DNA of 64,000 nucleotides from Pontibacter pudoricolor (GTDB lineage: Bacteria; Bacteroidota; Bacteroidia; Cytophagales; Hymenobacteraceae), in contig NZ_CP048106.1 of assembly GCF_010092985.1 (NCBI RefSeq), positions 2,852,001 to 2,916,000 on the forward strand, read 5' to 3'. This document shows positions 25,613 to 35,735 of this stretch, one piece after another; the stretch's first letter is position 1, and every line of letters starts with the position of its first letter. The position numbers and the translations under genes were made by a program. Under the pieces are notes generated by a model, which ran no database searches, was not told the origin of the DNA, and saw only the letters and a list, made by a program, of their open reading frames with translations.

Positions 25613-28600
25613 TTATAAGGTTACATTTAATCCGAATGTAACGATCTTCGCCGGTGTGTACACGTTTGAAGTTGTACCTGCAAAGCTTTGGCCCACATTC
25701 ATACCTTTTCTCTTTGAACCTAGTGTAAGGTTCTCCCCTGTTGCGTATACATTTACTCTCCTAGCAAACACTTTAGATGCAATGTTTTCTGGCAGGTTAT
25801 AAGCTAATGTTACAGATCTCAGGTTAAAGAAAGAAGCATCTGTTAACCATCTGTCTGAAGTACCGGAGCTTAAACTTGTTGACTGGCTACCAGCCTGTAT
25901 TCTCGGAACATCTGTAATGTCACCTGGTTTCTGCCAGCGGTTCAGGATATCCTTGTGCCATGCACCCCCTTCATTGTAAGCACCCATTAAGCCGGCATAA
26001 GTACCATCATATATCTGGCCACCTACCTGATAGGTAACTAAAGCGGATAAAGACAGCCCTTTGTAAGAGAAGGTGTTAGTGATACCACCAGTGAAATCAG
26101 GAATAGCTGTACCTGCATAGTGGTATTTTGCATTCGTAATATCATTAGTCAGAGTATCGCCGTTGATGATCTTAATTTTTTTATCATCATCACTGTAAAC
26201 GTTAGCTCTGTAAAGTGCATCACCATTATCCGGGTTAACACCATAGAAATCTCTTAACCAGAAATCATATAAAGAGCGGCCCACCATAATCTTTTTGGTG
26301 CCATTTATAATCTCCTTCTGGTCACCAGGCAGCTTTGTGAATTCGTTCTTCAGAGTTGTCCAGTTAGCATCGATATTCCAGGTAAAATCATTGATCTTAA
26401 GAACATCAGCAGAAACCTGTAGCTCTATACCTTTGTTGAACAGAGCTCCAATGTTTTCATTTTTTGTCAGCAAGCCACTAGATAGTGGAAGTGGAACCTG
26501 GAAAAGCAAGTTATCAGAACCTCTGTAGAAATAATCTGCAGAACCATGTATTCTGTTGTTCAGCATACTAAAGTCAATACCAAAGTCGTAGCTATTGCTT
26601 GACTCCCAAAGTAATTCTTCTGATGGTAAACTAGCTTGCAGGAAACCTGGTTGAGACGCATTATTAAATCCAGGGCCAAAGTTGTAAAGCTCCTGATATG
26701 CATAGAAGCTGCCTATATCATCGTTACCAACTTCGCCATAAGATCCTCTAAGTTTAAGCATATCTAACCACTCAGGCATACTGATAAACGACTCTCTGTC
26801 AACTCTCCAGGAAGCACCAACTGACCAGAAATCGCCCCATCTTACATCCTTATGAAATCTTGATGAACCGTCTTTTCTGTATGAACCAGATAAGGTGTAC
26901 TTATCATCAAAAGTATAGTTAACTCTACCAAAATAACCTTCAGTTCTATACTTATCTGTGTAAGAAGTTAAACTGTTTATAGTTGTAAAGTTCACTAATT
27001 CTGTAATACCGTCAACGATAATACCTTGCTTGCTACCACCACCATATTTGTAAGTATAGTCGTAGTTCTCATGACCTAACAATACATCAAAGTAGTGTCT
27101 GTCAAATGTTTTTGCGTAGTTCAGTAACTGGTTTACAGTGTAGCTTGTAGTTGTGGTATTTATATTGCTTGCCCGGCCGGCAGGTGCACCATCACCAACT
27201 AATGTGTTTTCGAAAGTAAGGCCAGTATAGTTTGAAACGTCCACACTTACGTTAGTAGTAAATTTAAAATCCTTCAGGAATTTAATTTCACCATAAGTTC
27301 TGCCGCTTACAGCAGTACGGTTGAAAAGATTATCATTCAGAACAGTCTCAGCCAGTACATGTCTGCCTGCGCTGGCACCAGGACCACGTCCTACGCCCAG
27401 GTCATAAATTTTATTTCCTTTAGCATCCAGAATATATTCCCCTGTAACCGGGTCATGCTGATAAATCGGATATATAGGACCAATATTTCTAGAGAAGTAG
27501 AAAGGGTTAACATATCCTGTGCTGCTTGCGTCGTTAGCCTGGTTAGACTCAGTCATTGTACCTGATAGGTTAAGACCTGTCTTTAACCAGTTAGTTGCCT
27601 GGCTATTAACATTTACACGACCTGTAAAACGCTCGTAGTCAGATTTAATCAGGTATCCTTTATCATTTAAATAACCTAAAGACACAAAATAGTCTGTCTT
27701 ATCAGCACCACCTGAGAAATTAAGACCATAGTCTTTACGATTACCTGTACGCGTTAATTCATTAGCCCAATCCAGGTCATCGCCATATAGTAATTTAGCA
27801 TTGGGATTGATCTTGCCATCTGTTGTTACGATCTCTTTGTTCGGAACATTAAACGGATTATACTTCAGGATGCCATATACATCGTTAGAAGCTTTTTGGT
27901 TAGCAGCATCAGCTGTTGAACCACCGGCAACCAGTGAATTTCTGTATGCTTCCCAAACAAGTGGATAATACGCAAATGCATCAACTCGCTCGTACTCCTC
28001 AAGGCCTCTTGTAGAGTAACCCTGGGATACCTTAAAGTTGATCTCACTTCTGTTAGCTTTACCTTTTTTGGTGGTGATCATTACCACACCATTAGCAGCT
28101 CTTGCACCGTAAAGTGAAGTTGAAGCAGCATCTTTCAGGATTGAAATGTTCTCTACATCCTCTGTATTAATGTTTGCAATCGATCCGGAGTAAGGTACGC
28201 CATCCACTACATAAAGTGGGTCGTTGCTTGCGTTAAATGATCCGAAACCACGAATACGGATTGCGACACCGCTTCCAGGCTGACCACTTGCCCCAGTTGT
28301 CTGAACACCTGCTGCCTGACCAGTAATGGCGTTAGCGATGTTAGTAACCGGTCTCTGAGCAATCTTCTCCGTTGTGATCTGTGCAGCAGAACCTGTGAAT
28401 GAGTTCTTATCAGCTGTACCGTAAGCGACAATAACTACTTCGTCCAGTTGCTTTTCATCAACTGCCATAGTTACGTTTACGGTACCCTGATTTCCAATAG
28501 CTCGTTCAACAGGTAGATAACCGATAAACCTGAAAATTAACGTTGTTCCTTCTGCAGGAACATTCAGCGTATAAGTACCATCTGCAGTAGTTGCTGTTCC

Positions 28601-28753
28601 TACCGATGTACCTTTGACAATTACGGAAACACCCGGTAAGCCCAGGCCATTCTGCTGGTCTGAGACTTTACCCGTTACCGTTTTTGCCTGCCCTATAGCA
28701 TCCTGCAAAACTGCAGAAAGCATGAGCATAACAAAGAATAAAAATTTTCTCAT
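25613..28753 (-). CDS. SusC/RagA-like TonB-dependent transporter (pair 1)
   Basis: About 1046 residues. The ATG at 28753 is chosen over the in-frame start at 28798 because it begins a proper signal peptide (MRKFLFFVMLMLSAVLQDAIG). Order: signal; carboxypeptidase-regulatory-like domain (TGKVSDQQNGLGLPGVSVIVKG, about 25-105); plug with the SusC signature (QITTEKIAQRPVTN, then VVDGVPYSG and ISILKDAASTSLYGARAANGVVMITTKKG); long beta barrel ending in FGLNVTL. It forms the outer-membrane channel for its SusD partner, energised by TonB/ExbBD encoded elsewhere. No sigma or anti-sigma gene is adjacent. Confidence 0.96.
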   Translation of the reverse strand: MRKFLFFVMLMLSAVLQDAIGQAKTVTGKVSDQQNGLGLPGVSVIVKGTSVGTATTADGTYTLNVPAEGTTLIFRFIGYLPVERAIGNQGTVNVTMAVDEKQLDEVVIVAYGTADKNSFTGSAAQITTEKIAQRPVTNIANAITGQAAGVQTTGASGQPGSGVAIRIRGFGSFNASNDPLYVVDGVPYSGSIANINTEDVENISILKDAASTSLYGARAANGVVMITTKKGKANRSEINFKVSQGYSTRGLEEYERVDAFAYYPLVWEAYRNSLVAGGSTADAANQKASNDVYGILKYNPFNVPNKEIVTTDGKINPNAKLLYGDDLDWANELTRTGNRKDYGLNFSGGADKTDYFVSLGYLNDKGYLIKSDYERFTGRVNVNSQATNWLKTGLNLSGTMTESNQANDASSTGYVNPFYFSRNIGPIYPIYQHDPVTGEYILDAKGNKIYDLGVGRGPGASAGRHVLAETVLNDNLFNRTAVSGRTYGEIKFLKDFKFTTNVSVDVSNYTGLTFENTLVGDGAPAGRASNINTTTTSYTVNQLLNYAKTFDRHYFDVLLGHENYDYTYKYGGGSKQGIIVDGITELVNFTTINSLTSYTDKYRTEGYFGRVNYTFDDKYTLSGSYRKDGSSRFHKDVRWGDFWSVGASWRVDRESFISMPEWLDMLKLRGSYGEVGNDDIGSFYAYQELYNFGPGFNNASQPGFLQASLPSEELLWESSNSYDFGIDFSMLNNRIHGSADYFYRGSDNLLFQVPLPLSSGLLTKNENIGALFNKGIELQVSADVLKINDFTWNIDANWTTLKNEFTKLPGDQKEIINGTKKIMVGRSLYDFWLRDFYGVNPDNGDALYRANVYSDDDKKIKIINGDTLTNDITNAKYHYAGTAIPDFTGGITNTFSYKGLSLSALVTYQVGGQIYDGTYAGLMGAYNEGGAWHKDILNRWQKPGDITDVPRIQAGSQSTSLSSGTSDRWLTDASFFNLRSVTLAYNLPENIASKVFARRVNVYATGENLTLGSKRKGMNVGQSFAGTTSNVYTPAKIVTFGLNVTL

Positions 28754-29129
28754 GTAATAGATTAGTAAATGGTTAGTTTGTAAAAATAATGCTACCAATT
28801 TAGCTGTTAATTTTACAATGCCAAACCCTTTCCTTTAATCAATTATTGAGAAAAAACCCGTGTTTAAACGCTGTATAACGGTTTTTTTATAAATACAGCT
28901 TTTAGTATATAGCCTAATATTGTTATCAATGTTAAGATGCGGCTGTATAAGTAAAAGTAAATTTTCACATCTTATATATAGCTTTCCCTAGATGGATATT
29001 TTAAACACTATACTTAACCCTGAATAATCAGGATTAATGAAACACCTTTTGTTAAATGATCTATATAGCGCTTAATGCCTTGAAAGCTATCAAAGTGTAC
29101 TTTAAAACCTTGCTAATCAAATAAAGTGC
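28754..29129. other. Gene-free AT-rich spacer upstream of SusC pair 1
   Basis: No open frame with protein-like features. It should hold the promoter of the SusCD pair, but no confident TAnnTTTG match was found. A terminator-like element sits at 28851-28888, where AAAAAACC and GT pair with AC and GGTTTTTT around a loop. The rest shows nothing recognisable. Confidence 0.5.
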
Positions 29130-29165
29130 AAAAAAAATGCAGATATAACTATCTGCATTTTTTTT
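29130..29165 (-). terminator. Terminator of the S9 peptidase gene
   Basis: Perfect 16-bp stem: eight A residues plus TGCAGATA (29130-29145), loop TAAC, and TATCTGCA plus eight T residues (29150-29165). It lies 14 nt after the stop of the minus-strand peptidase gene. Confidence 0.92.
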
Positions 29166-29178
29166 CGTTTAAGGCTTT

Positions 29179-31584
29179 TTATTTCCCCTTTAGATTCTCT
29201 TCAAACAGTTTATAGATACGCTTGTATTCATCGGTCCAGCTGGCGGGCTCTGTAAAACCGTGGTCTTCAACAGGGTAAACAGCCAGCTCCCAGTTATCTT
29301 TTCCAAGTTCTATCAGGCGTTGCGCCAGGCGGACCACGTCCTGGAAATGAACGTTGGTATCAACCATGCCATGGCAGATAAGCAATGCGCCCTTCAGACC
29401 TTCGGCGTAATAGATAGGCGAGCTTTTAGCGTAAGCCAGGCTGTCGGTTTGTGGCGTATTCAGGATATTGGAAGTATAGCCATGATTATAGTGTGCCCAG
29501 TCGGTAACGGAACGTAAAGCGGCTCCTGCTGCAAATACGTCCGGTTCTGTGAACATGGCCATCAGGGTAATAAAGCCACCATAAGAGCCACCGTAAATGC
29601 CGATCTTTTTCGGGTCTACGTTATATTTATCGACAAGCAGTTTGGCTCCGTCTACGTGGTCGCTCAGGTCTTTCCCGCCCATAAACTGGTAAATACCTGT
29701 ACGCACATCGCGGCCATATCCGGCACTGCCTCTATAGTCTATATCCAATACGGTATAACCCTGGTCTACTAAAAAGTTATGGAACATGTATTCCCGGAAG
29801 TAACTGCTCCACCACTTATGCGCATTCTGTAAATAACCAGCGCCATGCACAAATATTACAGCTGGTCCTTTAGCTTTTGCATTCTTCGGTTGGTACAGGC
29901 GTGCATATACATCAACACCGTCTTCTGCTTTAAAAGAGATAACTTCCGGTTCGCGCCATTTGTAAGCTTTAAACTCTTCGGTCAGGGAATTGGTGATCTG
30001 TCGTGGTTTTGCGCCTTTCTTGTTCTCCATTACATACAGTTCCCACGGTTTGTTGCTGTAAGAGTAACGGAAGGCCAGCATCTTCTCATCCGGCGACATA
30101 GTGACTTCGTATGCTCCAGGCTGCGTTGTGAGCTGCTCCATACTTCCACCATTTACAGGCATTTTATAAAAGTGCTGCTCGCCCGGGTGTACTTTATTAG
30201 CTGTAAAATACCAGTGCTTTTTATCATCAGACAGCTGCACATCCGACACTTCGAACTTACCGCTTGTCAGGGCTTTTTTCTTGCCTGTTTTAACATTCAC
30301 GGCATACAAATGCGAGTAACCGCTTTCCTCAGACTGGAACCACACCGATTCGTTATCCGGCATCCAGCCGATATCTCCGGTGCCATAGCCAATTCCTGGT
30401 CCGTTTATCCAGGCATCATCGTGCTGGCGGTCCAGCAGGTTAAGTTTACCGGTAGCAGGATCCAGAGAAAGTATCCAGCGATCCTTATTATCAGCAGAGC
30501 GGGCTACAACTACGGCATTCTTCCCGTTATCGGACCACACCGGGCCGTAAATAACCGTGGTGCGCATTTCGGCTTTCTTGGTTTTGCCATCCGCAGCATC
30601 TTTGGCTATAGTTGCTTTTTTATTTTTCTCTAACAGAAAGGTTGGCACATCGTAAATACCTTCCACATCTTTCATGCTTATTGCATACGTGGAGTCACGA
30701 CGGGTATCATAAACAAAGAACTCATACGTACTTTGTGCGTCGCCAACTTTTGTGCGGGTGTTAATGTCTTCGGTATAGCCAGATGATGTTACAAAATCCG
30801 GAACTATAGCTACTTTCGCACTTTTTGGCCTGCTGATCAAACTATAAGTAATAAACCGCTCATCAGGGCTGAGAACAACGCTAGTTACCTGCTTGTCGTC
30901 AATATATATATCCAATGGGCGGCCAGGAGCATCTGCTTTCTGTTGTTTCTTAAGAGCAGCTTTATCGGCTTCACGCTCCTTAACTATAGTTAGCAAACCC
31001 AGTTGCTGATTGCGTAACCAGGCACGCTGCGGGTCTTTGTCTTCCCCTTCAGCCTGCTTTTTCCCTTTTCTGAAATCAGTGAGCTGTGTTAGTTGACCGT
31101 TTGCAATACACCACAAATAAAGATTATTATCCTTTTGGAAAGTTACTTCTCGCTCATCAAACGTAAAATTCGGATTGCTCTCACGCTCTACTGTATTAGT
31201 CACCTGGGTAACTTTCCCGGATTTGATATCAAGCAAAAAGATGTCGCCGTTTTTTTCATAAACCTTAAGTGTTTCTGCATGGTTGTAGGCACCGTAAGGA
31301 GATGGTAAACTTCGACGTTCTGCTGCTGCTACTTTCTTAATTTCTTTCCCTTTGGTATTTACCGCATAAAGCGAGTCTTTACGAGTGGCATCCGGATTCC
31401 AGTTAAAATAAACTTTCTTTCCATCTTCTGACCAGAAAATATTACTTGGCGAGGTCCCGATCCATTTCGGATCGCGCATGATCTTCTCTATAGTTAACTC
31501 GCTGGATGATGTTTGTGCCTGCACGGCGCCGGCTGCCAGCATTCCAAAAAGAGCTACAACTATAGCTTTACTTTTAAAAAACAT
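29179..31584 (-). CDS. S9 family serine peptidase (prolyl oligopeptidase/DPP IV-like), exported
   Basis: About 801 residues from the ATG at 31584, which starts a clean signal peptide (MFFKSKAIVVALFGMLAAGAVQAQ); the longer frame to 31647 adds an implausible polar lead. The middle (about 60-520) is a beta-propeller with repeated strands such as ITYSLISRPKSAKV. The C-terminal alpha/beta-hydrolase has the nucleophile Ser667 in YGGSYGGF, Asp742 in GMVDTNVHFQD and His775 in VEDHGF. It removes peptides, typically after proline, in the periplasm or at the surface. It lies between the two SusCD pairs on the same strand, as expected for a peptide-use region. Confidence 0.95.
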   Translation of the reverse strand: MFFKSKAIVVALFGMLAAGAVQAQTSSSELTIEKIMRDPKWIGTSPSNIFWSEDGKKVYFNWNPDATRKDSLYAVNTKGKEIKKVAAAERRSLPSPYGAYNHAETLKVYEKNGDIFLLDIKSGKVTQVTNTVERESNPNFTFDEREVTFQKDNNLYLWCIANGQLTQLTDFRKGKKQAEGEDKDPQRAWLRNQQLGLLTIVKEREADKAALKKQQKADAPGRPLDIYIDDKQVTSVVLSPDERFITYSLISRPKSAKVAIVPDFVTSSGYTEDINTRTKVGDAQSTYEFFVYDTRRDSTYAISMKDVEGIYDVPTFLLEKNKKATIAKDAADGKTKKAEMRTTVIYGPVWSDNGKNAVVVARSADNKDRWILSLDPATGKLNLLDRQHDDAWINGPGIGYGTGDIGWMPDNESVWFQSEESGYSHLYAVNVKTGKKKALTSGKFEVSDVQLSDDKKHWYFTANKVHPGEQHFYKMPVNGGSMEQLTTQPGAYEVTMSPDEKMLAFRYSYSNKPWELYVMENKKGAKPRQITNSLTEEFKAYKWREPEVISFKAEDGVDVYARLYQPKNAKAKGPAVIFVHGAGYLQNAHKWWSSYFREYMFHNFLVDQGYTVLDIDYRGSAGYGRDVRTGIYQFMGGKDLSDHVDGAKLLVDKYNVDPKKIGIYGGSYGGFITLMAMFTEPDVFAAGAALRSVTDWAHYNHGYTSNILNTPQTDSLAYAKSSPIYYAEGLKGALLICHGMVDTNVHFQDVVRLAQRLIELGKDNWELAVYPVEDHGFTEPASWTDEYKRIYKLFEENLKGK

Positions 31585-31629
31585 GTTGTTATAGTTTGTG
31601 GTGGGTGGTTTCAGGTTCAAATTAATGCA

Positions 31630-31672
31630 AAAGTCCCGGTTTCTCAAGTTTTAACCTGCAAACCGGGACTTT
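31630..31672 (-). terminator. Terminator of the amidase gene
   Basis: AAAGTCCCGGTTT (31630-31642) pairs perfectly with AAACCGGGACTTT (31660-31672). It lies 26 nt after the amidase stop codon and upstream of the S9 peptidase start, so the two genes appear to be separate transcripts. Confidence 0.85.
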
Positions 31673-31697
31673 CTATAGTTAAGTGTATGTACTTTCC

Positions 31698-33365
31698 TTA
31701 TTTTTTAACCAGGAAGGCAGTCGGGTGTTTCTCCTCGTGTGGGGTTATATCCTGGTATAGTTTTGCAAAAGCTAATAATTCCGCTTCTCCGAACAGTTTA
31801 CCTATAAACGTAATTGTTGTAGGCATGCCATTCTTCTGAAAGCCATTTGGCACTACCACGCACGGATGGCCCGTAAGGTTTGTAACTACCAGGTTACTGC
31901 TGCCAAAAGACGGACTGATATACACATCTATATCCTTCATTTTTTCCTGCATCTGCTGCACCAATAAAGATCTTACACGTTGTGCCTGCAAGTACTCTAC
32001 TGCCGGAATAAATCTGCCAGCTCTGAAAATGTTTGGCCATGCGCTCTTATGTTGTTGCTTCAGCAGACTATCTTTTCCGCTTCGGGTAAGCTCATCAAAG
32101 GCAGCTGCGCCTTCTACTGATATAGTTAATATCAGATCGTTTACAGGCAGATCGGGCAATTCCATAGGCACTAATTCGATTCCTGCTTTCTTCAGATCAT
32201 CCAGTGCTGCCAGGTCATTTTCTTTAAAGCCGTATTTTCCTTCAAAATCTTTCTTCAGATATCCAACACGCAATTTCTTCGCCTCTATTTTCTTGTTATA
32301 GTTGAAAGGTGCATTATAAACGGAAAGATCTCTCCCGTCTGGTCCGTAGATTGCATTAAAAACTATTGCTGCATCCTCCGCTGATCGCGTAATCGGGCCT
32401 ATCTTATCCATAGACCAGCTCAGTGCCATAGCCCCATGCCGGCTTACACGCCCAAAGGTTGGTCTTAGACCAGTAGTACCGCAAGCTGTAGAAGGCGAAA
32501 CTATAGAGCCGAGCGTTTCTGTTCCGATAGCATAAGGCAACAACCCTGCTGCGACCGCTGAAGCCGAACCAGCAGACGAACCACTTGATCCTTTGCTCAA
32601 ATCCCAGGGCGATTTAGTCTTACCACCATACCAAACATCGCCCATCGCCAGTGCACCTAATGTTAGCTTTGCTACTAATACTCCTCCGGCGTTTTGGAGC
32701 CTATCCACTACTGTGGCGTCCATATTTATCACCTGGTCTTTGTATGGTGTTGCTCCCCAGGTTGTTTTATAGTTCTTCGTAGCCAGCAGGTCTTTTACAC
32801 CAAATGGTATGCCATGCAACATGCCTTTATAGTTGCCTGCTTTGATATCTTTATCTGCTTGCCGTGCCTGTTGTAAAGCCAGCTCTTCTGTTAGTGTGGT
32901 AACACATTCCAACGTGGGGCCGTATTGCTTTAGCCTTTCCAGATAAAATCTGGTAAGCGCTTCCGATGTAATCTGCTTTGATTTGATTAACGACGCCAGT
33001 TGCGGAATACTATAGTAAGCCAGGTCTTCCCGGTTATTTGGCAACTTAACTTTTTTAACCTCCTCAACTTTAAATTTATCTTTTTCTTTTGGCCATTCAA
33101 ATCCAACCGGAATCGGGTTAAAAACTATAGCGGGCGCTACGTCATTCGGCAGCGGCACTTTTCTTATGCGTTTATACCCTTCTTTAAAATCCTGCAGTTC
33201 TGTTGTGGCAGAATCTAACTGCGCAGAAGTAAAATTCAAGCCCATCAGTTGTTGTGCCTGCTGTAACATGGGTACAGTAATTTTATCATCTGCCAGCTTT
33301 GTTGCAAAAGCTCCTAACCCGAAGCAGGAAGCAGCCAGTAACGTTATTTTTAGTTTATTGTTCAT
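31698..33365 (-). CDS. Amidase-signature family enzyme, exported
   Basis: About 555 residues from the ATG at 33365; the frame extends to 33428 but that part overlaps the terminator of the upstream gene. N-terminus MNNKLKITLLAASCFGLGAFATKL is signal-like. The Ser-Ser-Lys site is visible: Lys in GVLVAKLTLGALAMGD, cis-Ser in SKGSSGSSAGSASAVAAG, and the nucleophile Ser in TETLGSIVSPS. It hydrolyses an amide bond in the envelope; the exact substrate (peptide amide, acylated amine or other) is unknown. Flanked by hairpins on both sides. Confidence 0.93.
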   Translation of the reverse strand: MNNKLKITLLAASCFGLGAFATKLADDKITVPMLQQAQQLMGLNFTSAQLDSATTELQDFKEGYKRIRKVPLPNDVAPAIVFNPIPVGFEWPKEKDKFKVEEVKKVKLPNNREDLAYYSIPQLASLIKSKQITSEALTRFYLERLKQYGPTLECVTTLTEELALQQARQADKDIKAGNYKGMLHGIPFGVKDLLATKNYKTTWGATPYKDQVINMDATVVDRLQNAGGVLVAKLTLGALAMGDVWYGGKTKSPWDLSKGSSGSSAGSASAVAAGLLPYAIGTETLGSIVSPSTACGTTGLRPTFGRVSRHGAMALSWSMDKIGPITRSAEDAAIVFNAIYGPDGRDLSVYNAPFNYNKKIEAKKLRVGYLKKDFEGKYGFKENDLAALDDLKKAGIELVPMELPDLPVNDLILTISVEGAAAFDELTRSGKDSLLKQQHKSAWPNIFRAGRFIPAVEYLQAQRVRSLLVQQMQEKMKDIDVYISPSFGSSNLVVTNLTGHPCVVVPNGFQKNGMPTTITFIGKLFGEAELLAFAKLYQDITPHEEKHPTAFLVKK

Positions 33366-33390
33366 TCGAGAATTTCTAAGATTTTTACAT

Positions 33391-33422
33391 AAAAAAAGGG
33401 AAGACAAATGTCCTCCCTTTTT
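33391..33422 (-). terminator. Terminator of the SusCD pair 2/Calx-beta operon
   Basis: A-run plus GGGA and GAC (33391-33404) pair with GTC and TCCC plus T-run (33410-33422), with one mismatch. It starts about 20 nt after the Calx-beta gene stop and lies just ahead of the amidase start. Confidence 0.8.
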
Positions 33423-33442
33423 GATCAATTTTCAAGAATCTA

Positions 33443-34291
33443 TTAATTCTGCTTTGTGAATTTTGCAGTATAATTACCGAAACTACCGGCTGCTACTGTT
33501 ACAGCAAAACTTAACTTAAAGTTACCAGTTTTAATATCTGATGAAGAAGCGATGGTTGATACAGATTGTATTTTCGCTTGCCCATATTTAGGATGAACAT
33601 AGTAGTTCTGAGAAGGTATTGTAACAGCACCTGAGCAACCATTAATTTTTGCTTTCACCGTTACACCATCTCCCCAAAAGTTGGAAATTAACAAACCTGT
33701 CTCATCTTCAGGATCTAGTGCAACTGTTGTTGTATGCTCGTAAGGCCCATCTGCAGGATCTGCTGCATATTCATATAATGCAGTATATGTACCTACAAAG
33801 TTCTCTGCAATTAAAGGACAATCTTCGTTAACTATAGTAACAGTAGTAAAATTGCGTTTAGTCTTTTCAGAATTACCACTCAAGCCAATTGGAAAATCTG
33901 CGCTTGTTGATGTTATAGTTACTACTACCGTCTTATTTGCCTCATAAACATCATTATCAAGTGGTGTAATAACTATTTCTGCTGTATTTCCTCCTTTTGG
34001 GATTACTACAGATCCAGTGCTTGCAACTGTATAGTCTTCACCTACAATTGCTGTACCACCTAAAGTGTAATTTACTGTTACATCTTCCTTAACAGGTGTC
34101 GATGCAACCCCAATTTTGATCGTCAAAGGATCTGTTGAGTTTTCAGCTACTGAATAAGCTGCTTTATCTAAAGCTATAAAATTTGGTCCTTCAAATTTAC
34201 CTATATCCTCAGGATCATCACACGAGGTGGCGCCTAAAACTAAGCTTACTATACCGAAGCTTAAAAACAATTTATTTATAAATCTTTTCAT
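33443..34291 (-). CDS. Calx-beta domain surface lipoprotein
   Basis: 282 residues. Lipobox TSC gives the lipidated Cys at about 24. Residues about 38-150 form a Calx-beta domain (YSVAENSTDPLTIKIGV, then GGTAIVGEDYTV, IPKGGNTAEIVITPLDNDVYEANKTVVVTIT). The C-terminal half is an unnamed beta-rich domain (FVGTYTALYEYAA to YTAKFTKQN). It begins 18 nt after the SusD stop, so it is the third gene of SusC-SusD-lipoprotein and probably helps bind the same substrate at the surface. No catalytic motif. Confidence 0.9.
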   Translation of the reverse strand: MKRFINKLFLSFGIVSLVLGATSCDDPEDIGKFEGPNFIALDKAAYSVAENSTDPLTIKIGVASTPVKEDVTVNYTLGGTAIVGEDYTVASTGSVVIPKGGNTAEIVITPLDNDVYEANKTVVVTITSTSADFPIGLSGNSEKTKRNFTTVTIVNEDCPLIAENFVGTYTALYEYAADPADGPYEHTTTVALDPEDETGLLISNFWGDGVTVKAKINGCSGAVTIPSQNYYVHPKYGQAKIQSVSTIASSSDIKTGNFKLSFAVTVAAGSFGNYTAKFTKQN

Positions 34292-34309
34292 CTTTATAAC
34301 CTAATAAGA

Positions 34310-35698
34310 TTAATATCCTGGATTTTGCTGCTCTTTGATGTTTGGATTTGCATCAAGTTCACGCTGAGGAATTGGGTAAGCAAAATAGTTACTACCAGCC
34401 TCTATTGTGCAGTTAGCCTGTAGATTGCAGTCTTCTCTAACTAAATCCTGACCTCTACGCTTGATATCGAATAAGCGGTGTCCTTCAAAAGCTAGTTCTC
34501 TTCTTCTCTCCTCTAAAATGAAATCAACTGTAAGATCAGCAATTCCAATTGGTGCTACACCTGCACGCTCTCTAATTTTATTAATATCAGTTAATGCGGC
34601 TGGTTTCTCACCTAATTCAGCTAATGCTTCCGCTCTGTTCAGTAATACTTCTGCTAAACGAAGAACAATGATATTACTTAGACCAGGTGTTTCTTTTCCA
34701 GGGATTTTATAGATATAGGCCTGTCCAGCAAAATTTCTAAAAATATCTAAACGAACATCACCTTCTTCATAAATATCCAGAACATCTTGGGTTGGAAGTA
34801 AATCACCATATCCTTCTTTGATATAGATATAACCTGGGTTATTAGCGCCTCTGTTATCTGATAGCAAGAACTGGATTTCAAATATTGACTCCGTTGTAGC
34901 TTCTGAAGACCACATATCAACATAATCTTCACCAGCTACAAGCTTATAACCATTAACTGCAGCTGTTGCAGCATCAGCAGCCTTTCGCCAATCTCCCTTA
35001 TACAAATAAACTCTTGATAAGAGAGCTTCAGCAGCATATTTAGATGCTGTGAAAGGCTTAGCAGGATTAATAGTCATCAGATCAGATGCTCTTTCTAGAT
35101 CTTCAATAATCTGTGTATAAACTTCTGCAACCGTATTTCTAGCAGGGTTTCCAAGCTCAGACTTTAGAACAACAGGGATACCTAAATGGCTTCCATTTGG
35201 TGTAAAGTTATATGGCTGAGCAAATAAACGTACTAAATCATGATGAACAAGGGCGCGAAGGAACAGCGCTTCACCTAAAACTTGGTTACGCTCTGTTTCA
35301 GCACCTTCCTTCACTACATCCATGGAATTTATAACATTGTTTGTTCTTGCAAGAACGTTATATGCTGTATTCCAAAAACCTGCGACATCACCATTCGCAG
35401 CTACAAGACCACTATAATTATATTGTGATACAAAACGGCCTGTGTTAGTAGCAGATAGTTTAACGTTATCAGCAGCAACTTCCGGAGTAACTACAAAGTC
35501 ACGACCGTAGTAGTTAAGACCACCTAAACCACTATAAGCACCAGTTAACGCAGTTTTAATTCCTTCAAAGCTATCTAATGCCGCTTCGTTAGAAAGTGAA
35601 GCTGTTGGGTCTTTTTCCAACACGTCATCACAAGATGGCGTTGTGAAGCCTAATATGGCTAGCATCAACGACACTTTTATATATTTATTTACTTTCAT
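34310..35698 (-). CDS. SusD/RagB-like outer-membrane lipoprotein (pair 2)
   Basis: 462 residues. Lipobox PSC puts the lipidated Cys at 23. SusD features: LEKDPTASLSNEAALDSFEGIKTALTGAYSGL, EALFLRALVHHDLVRLFAQPYNF, LGIPVVLKSELG, EVYTQIIEDLERA, and the C-terminal FILEERRRELAFEGHRLFDIKRRG and YPIPQRELDANP. It is 37 nt after SusC and 18 nt before the Calx-beta lipoprotein, on one transcript ending at 33391-33422. No CTATAG site is present. Shorter than its pair 1 counterpart and clearly a different subfamily. Confidence 0.95.
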   Translation of the reverse strand: MKVNKYIKVSLMLAILGFTTPSCDDVLEKDPTASLSNEAALDSFEGIKTALTGAYSGLGGLNYYGRDFVVTPEVAADNVKLSATNTGRFVSQYNYSGLVAANGDVAGFWNTAYNVLARTNNVINSMDVVKEGAETERNQVLGEALFLRALVHHDLVRLFAQPYNFTPNGSHLGIPVVLKSELGNPARNTVAEVYTQIIEDLERASDLMTINPAKPFTASKYAAEALLSRVYLYKGDWRKAADAATAAVNGYKLVAGEDYVDMWSSEATTESIFEIQFLLSDNRGANNPGYIYIKEGYGDLLPTQDVLDIYEEGDVRLDIFRNFAGQAYIYKIPGKETPGLSNIIVLRLAEVLLNRAEALAELGEKPAALTDINKIRERAGVAPIGIADLTVDFILEERRRELAFEGHRLFDIKRRGQDLVREDCNLQANCTIEAGSNYFAYPIPQRELDANPNIKEQQNPGY

Positions 35699-35735
35699 TT
35701 TCTTAATTATTAAGATATTAATCTAAAAGCCCAGA

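Noticed and set aside
29845..30633. 262-codon open frame on the plus strand
   Set aside because: Lies antisense inside the S9 peptidase gene and reads as unstructured Phe/His/Arg-rich sequence typical of a shadow frame.
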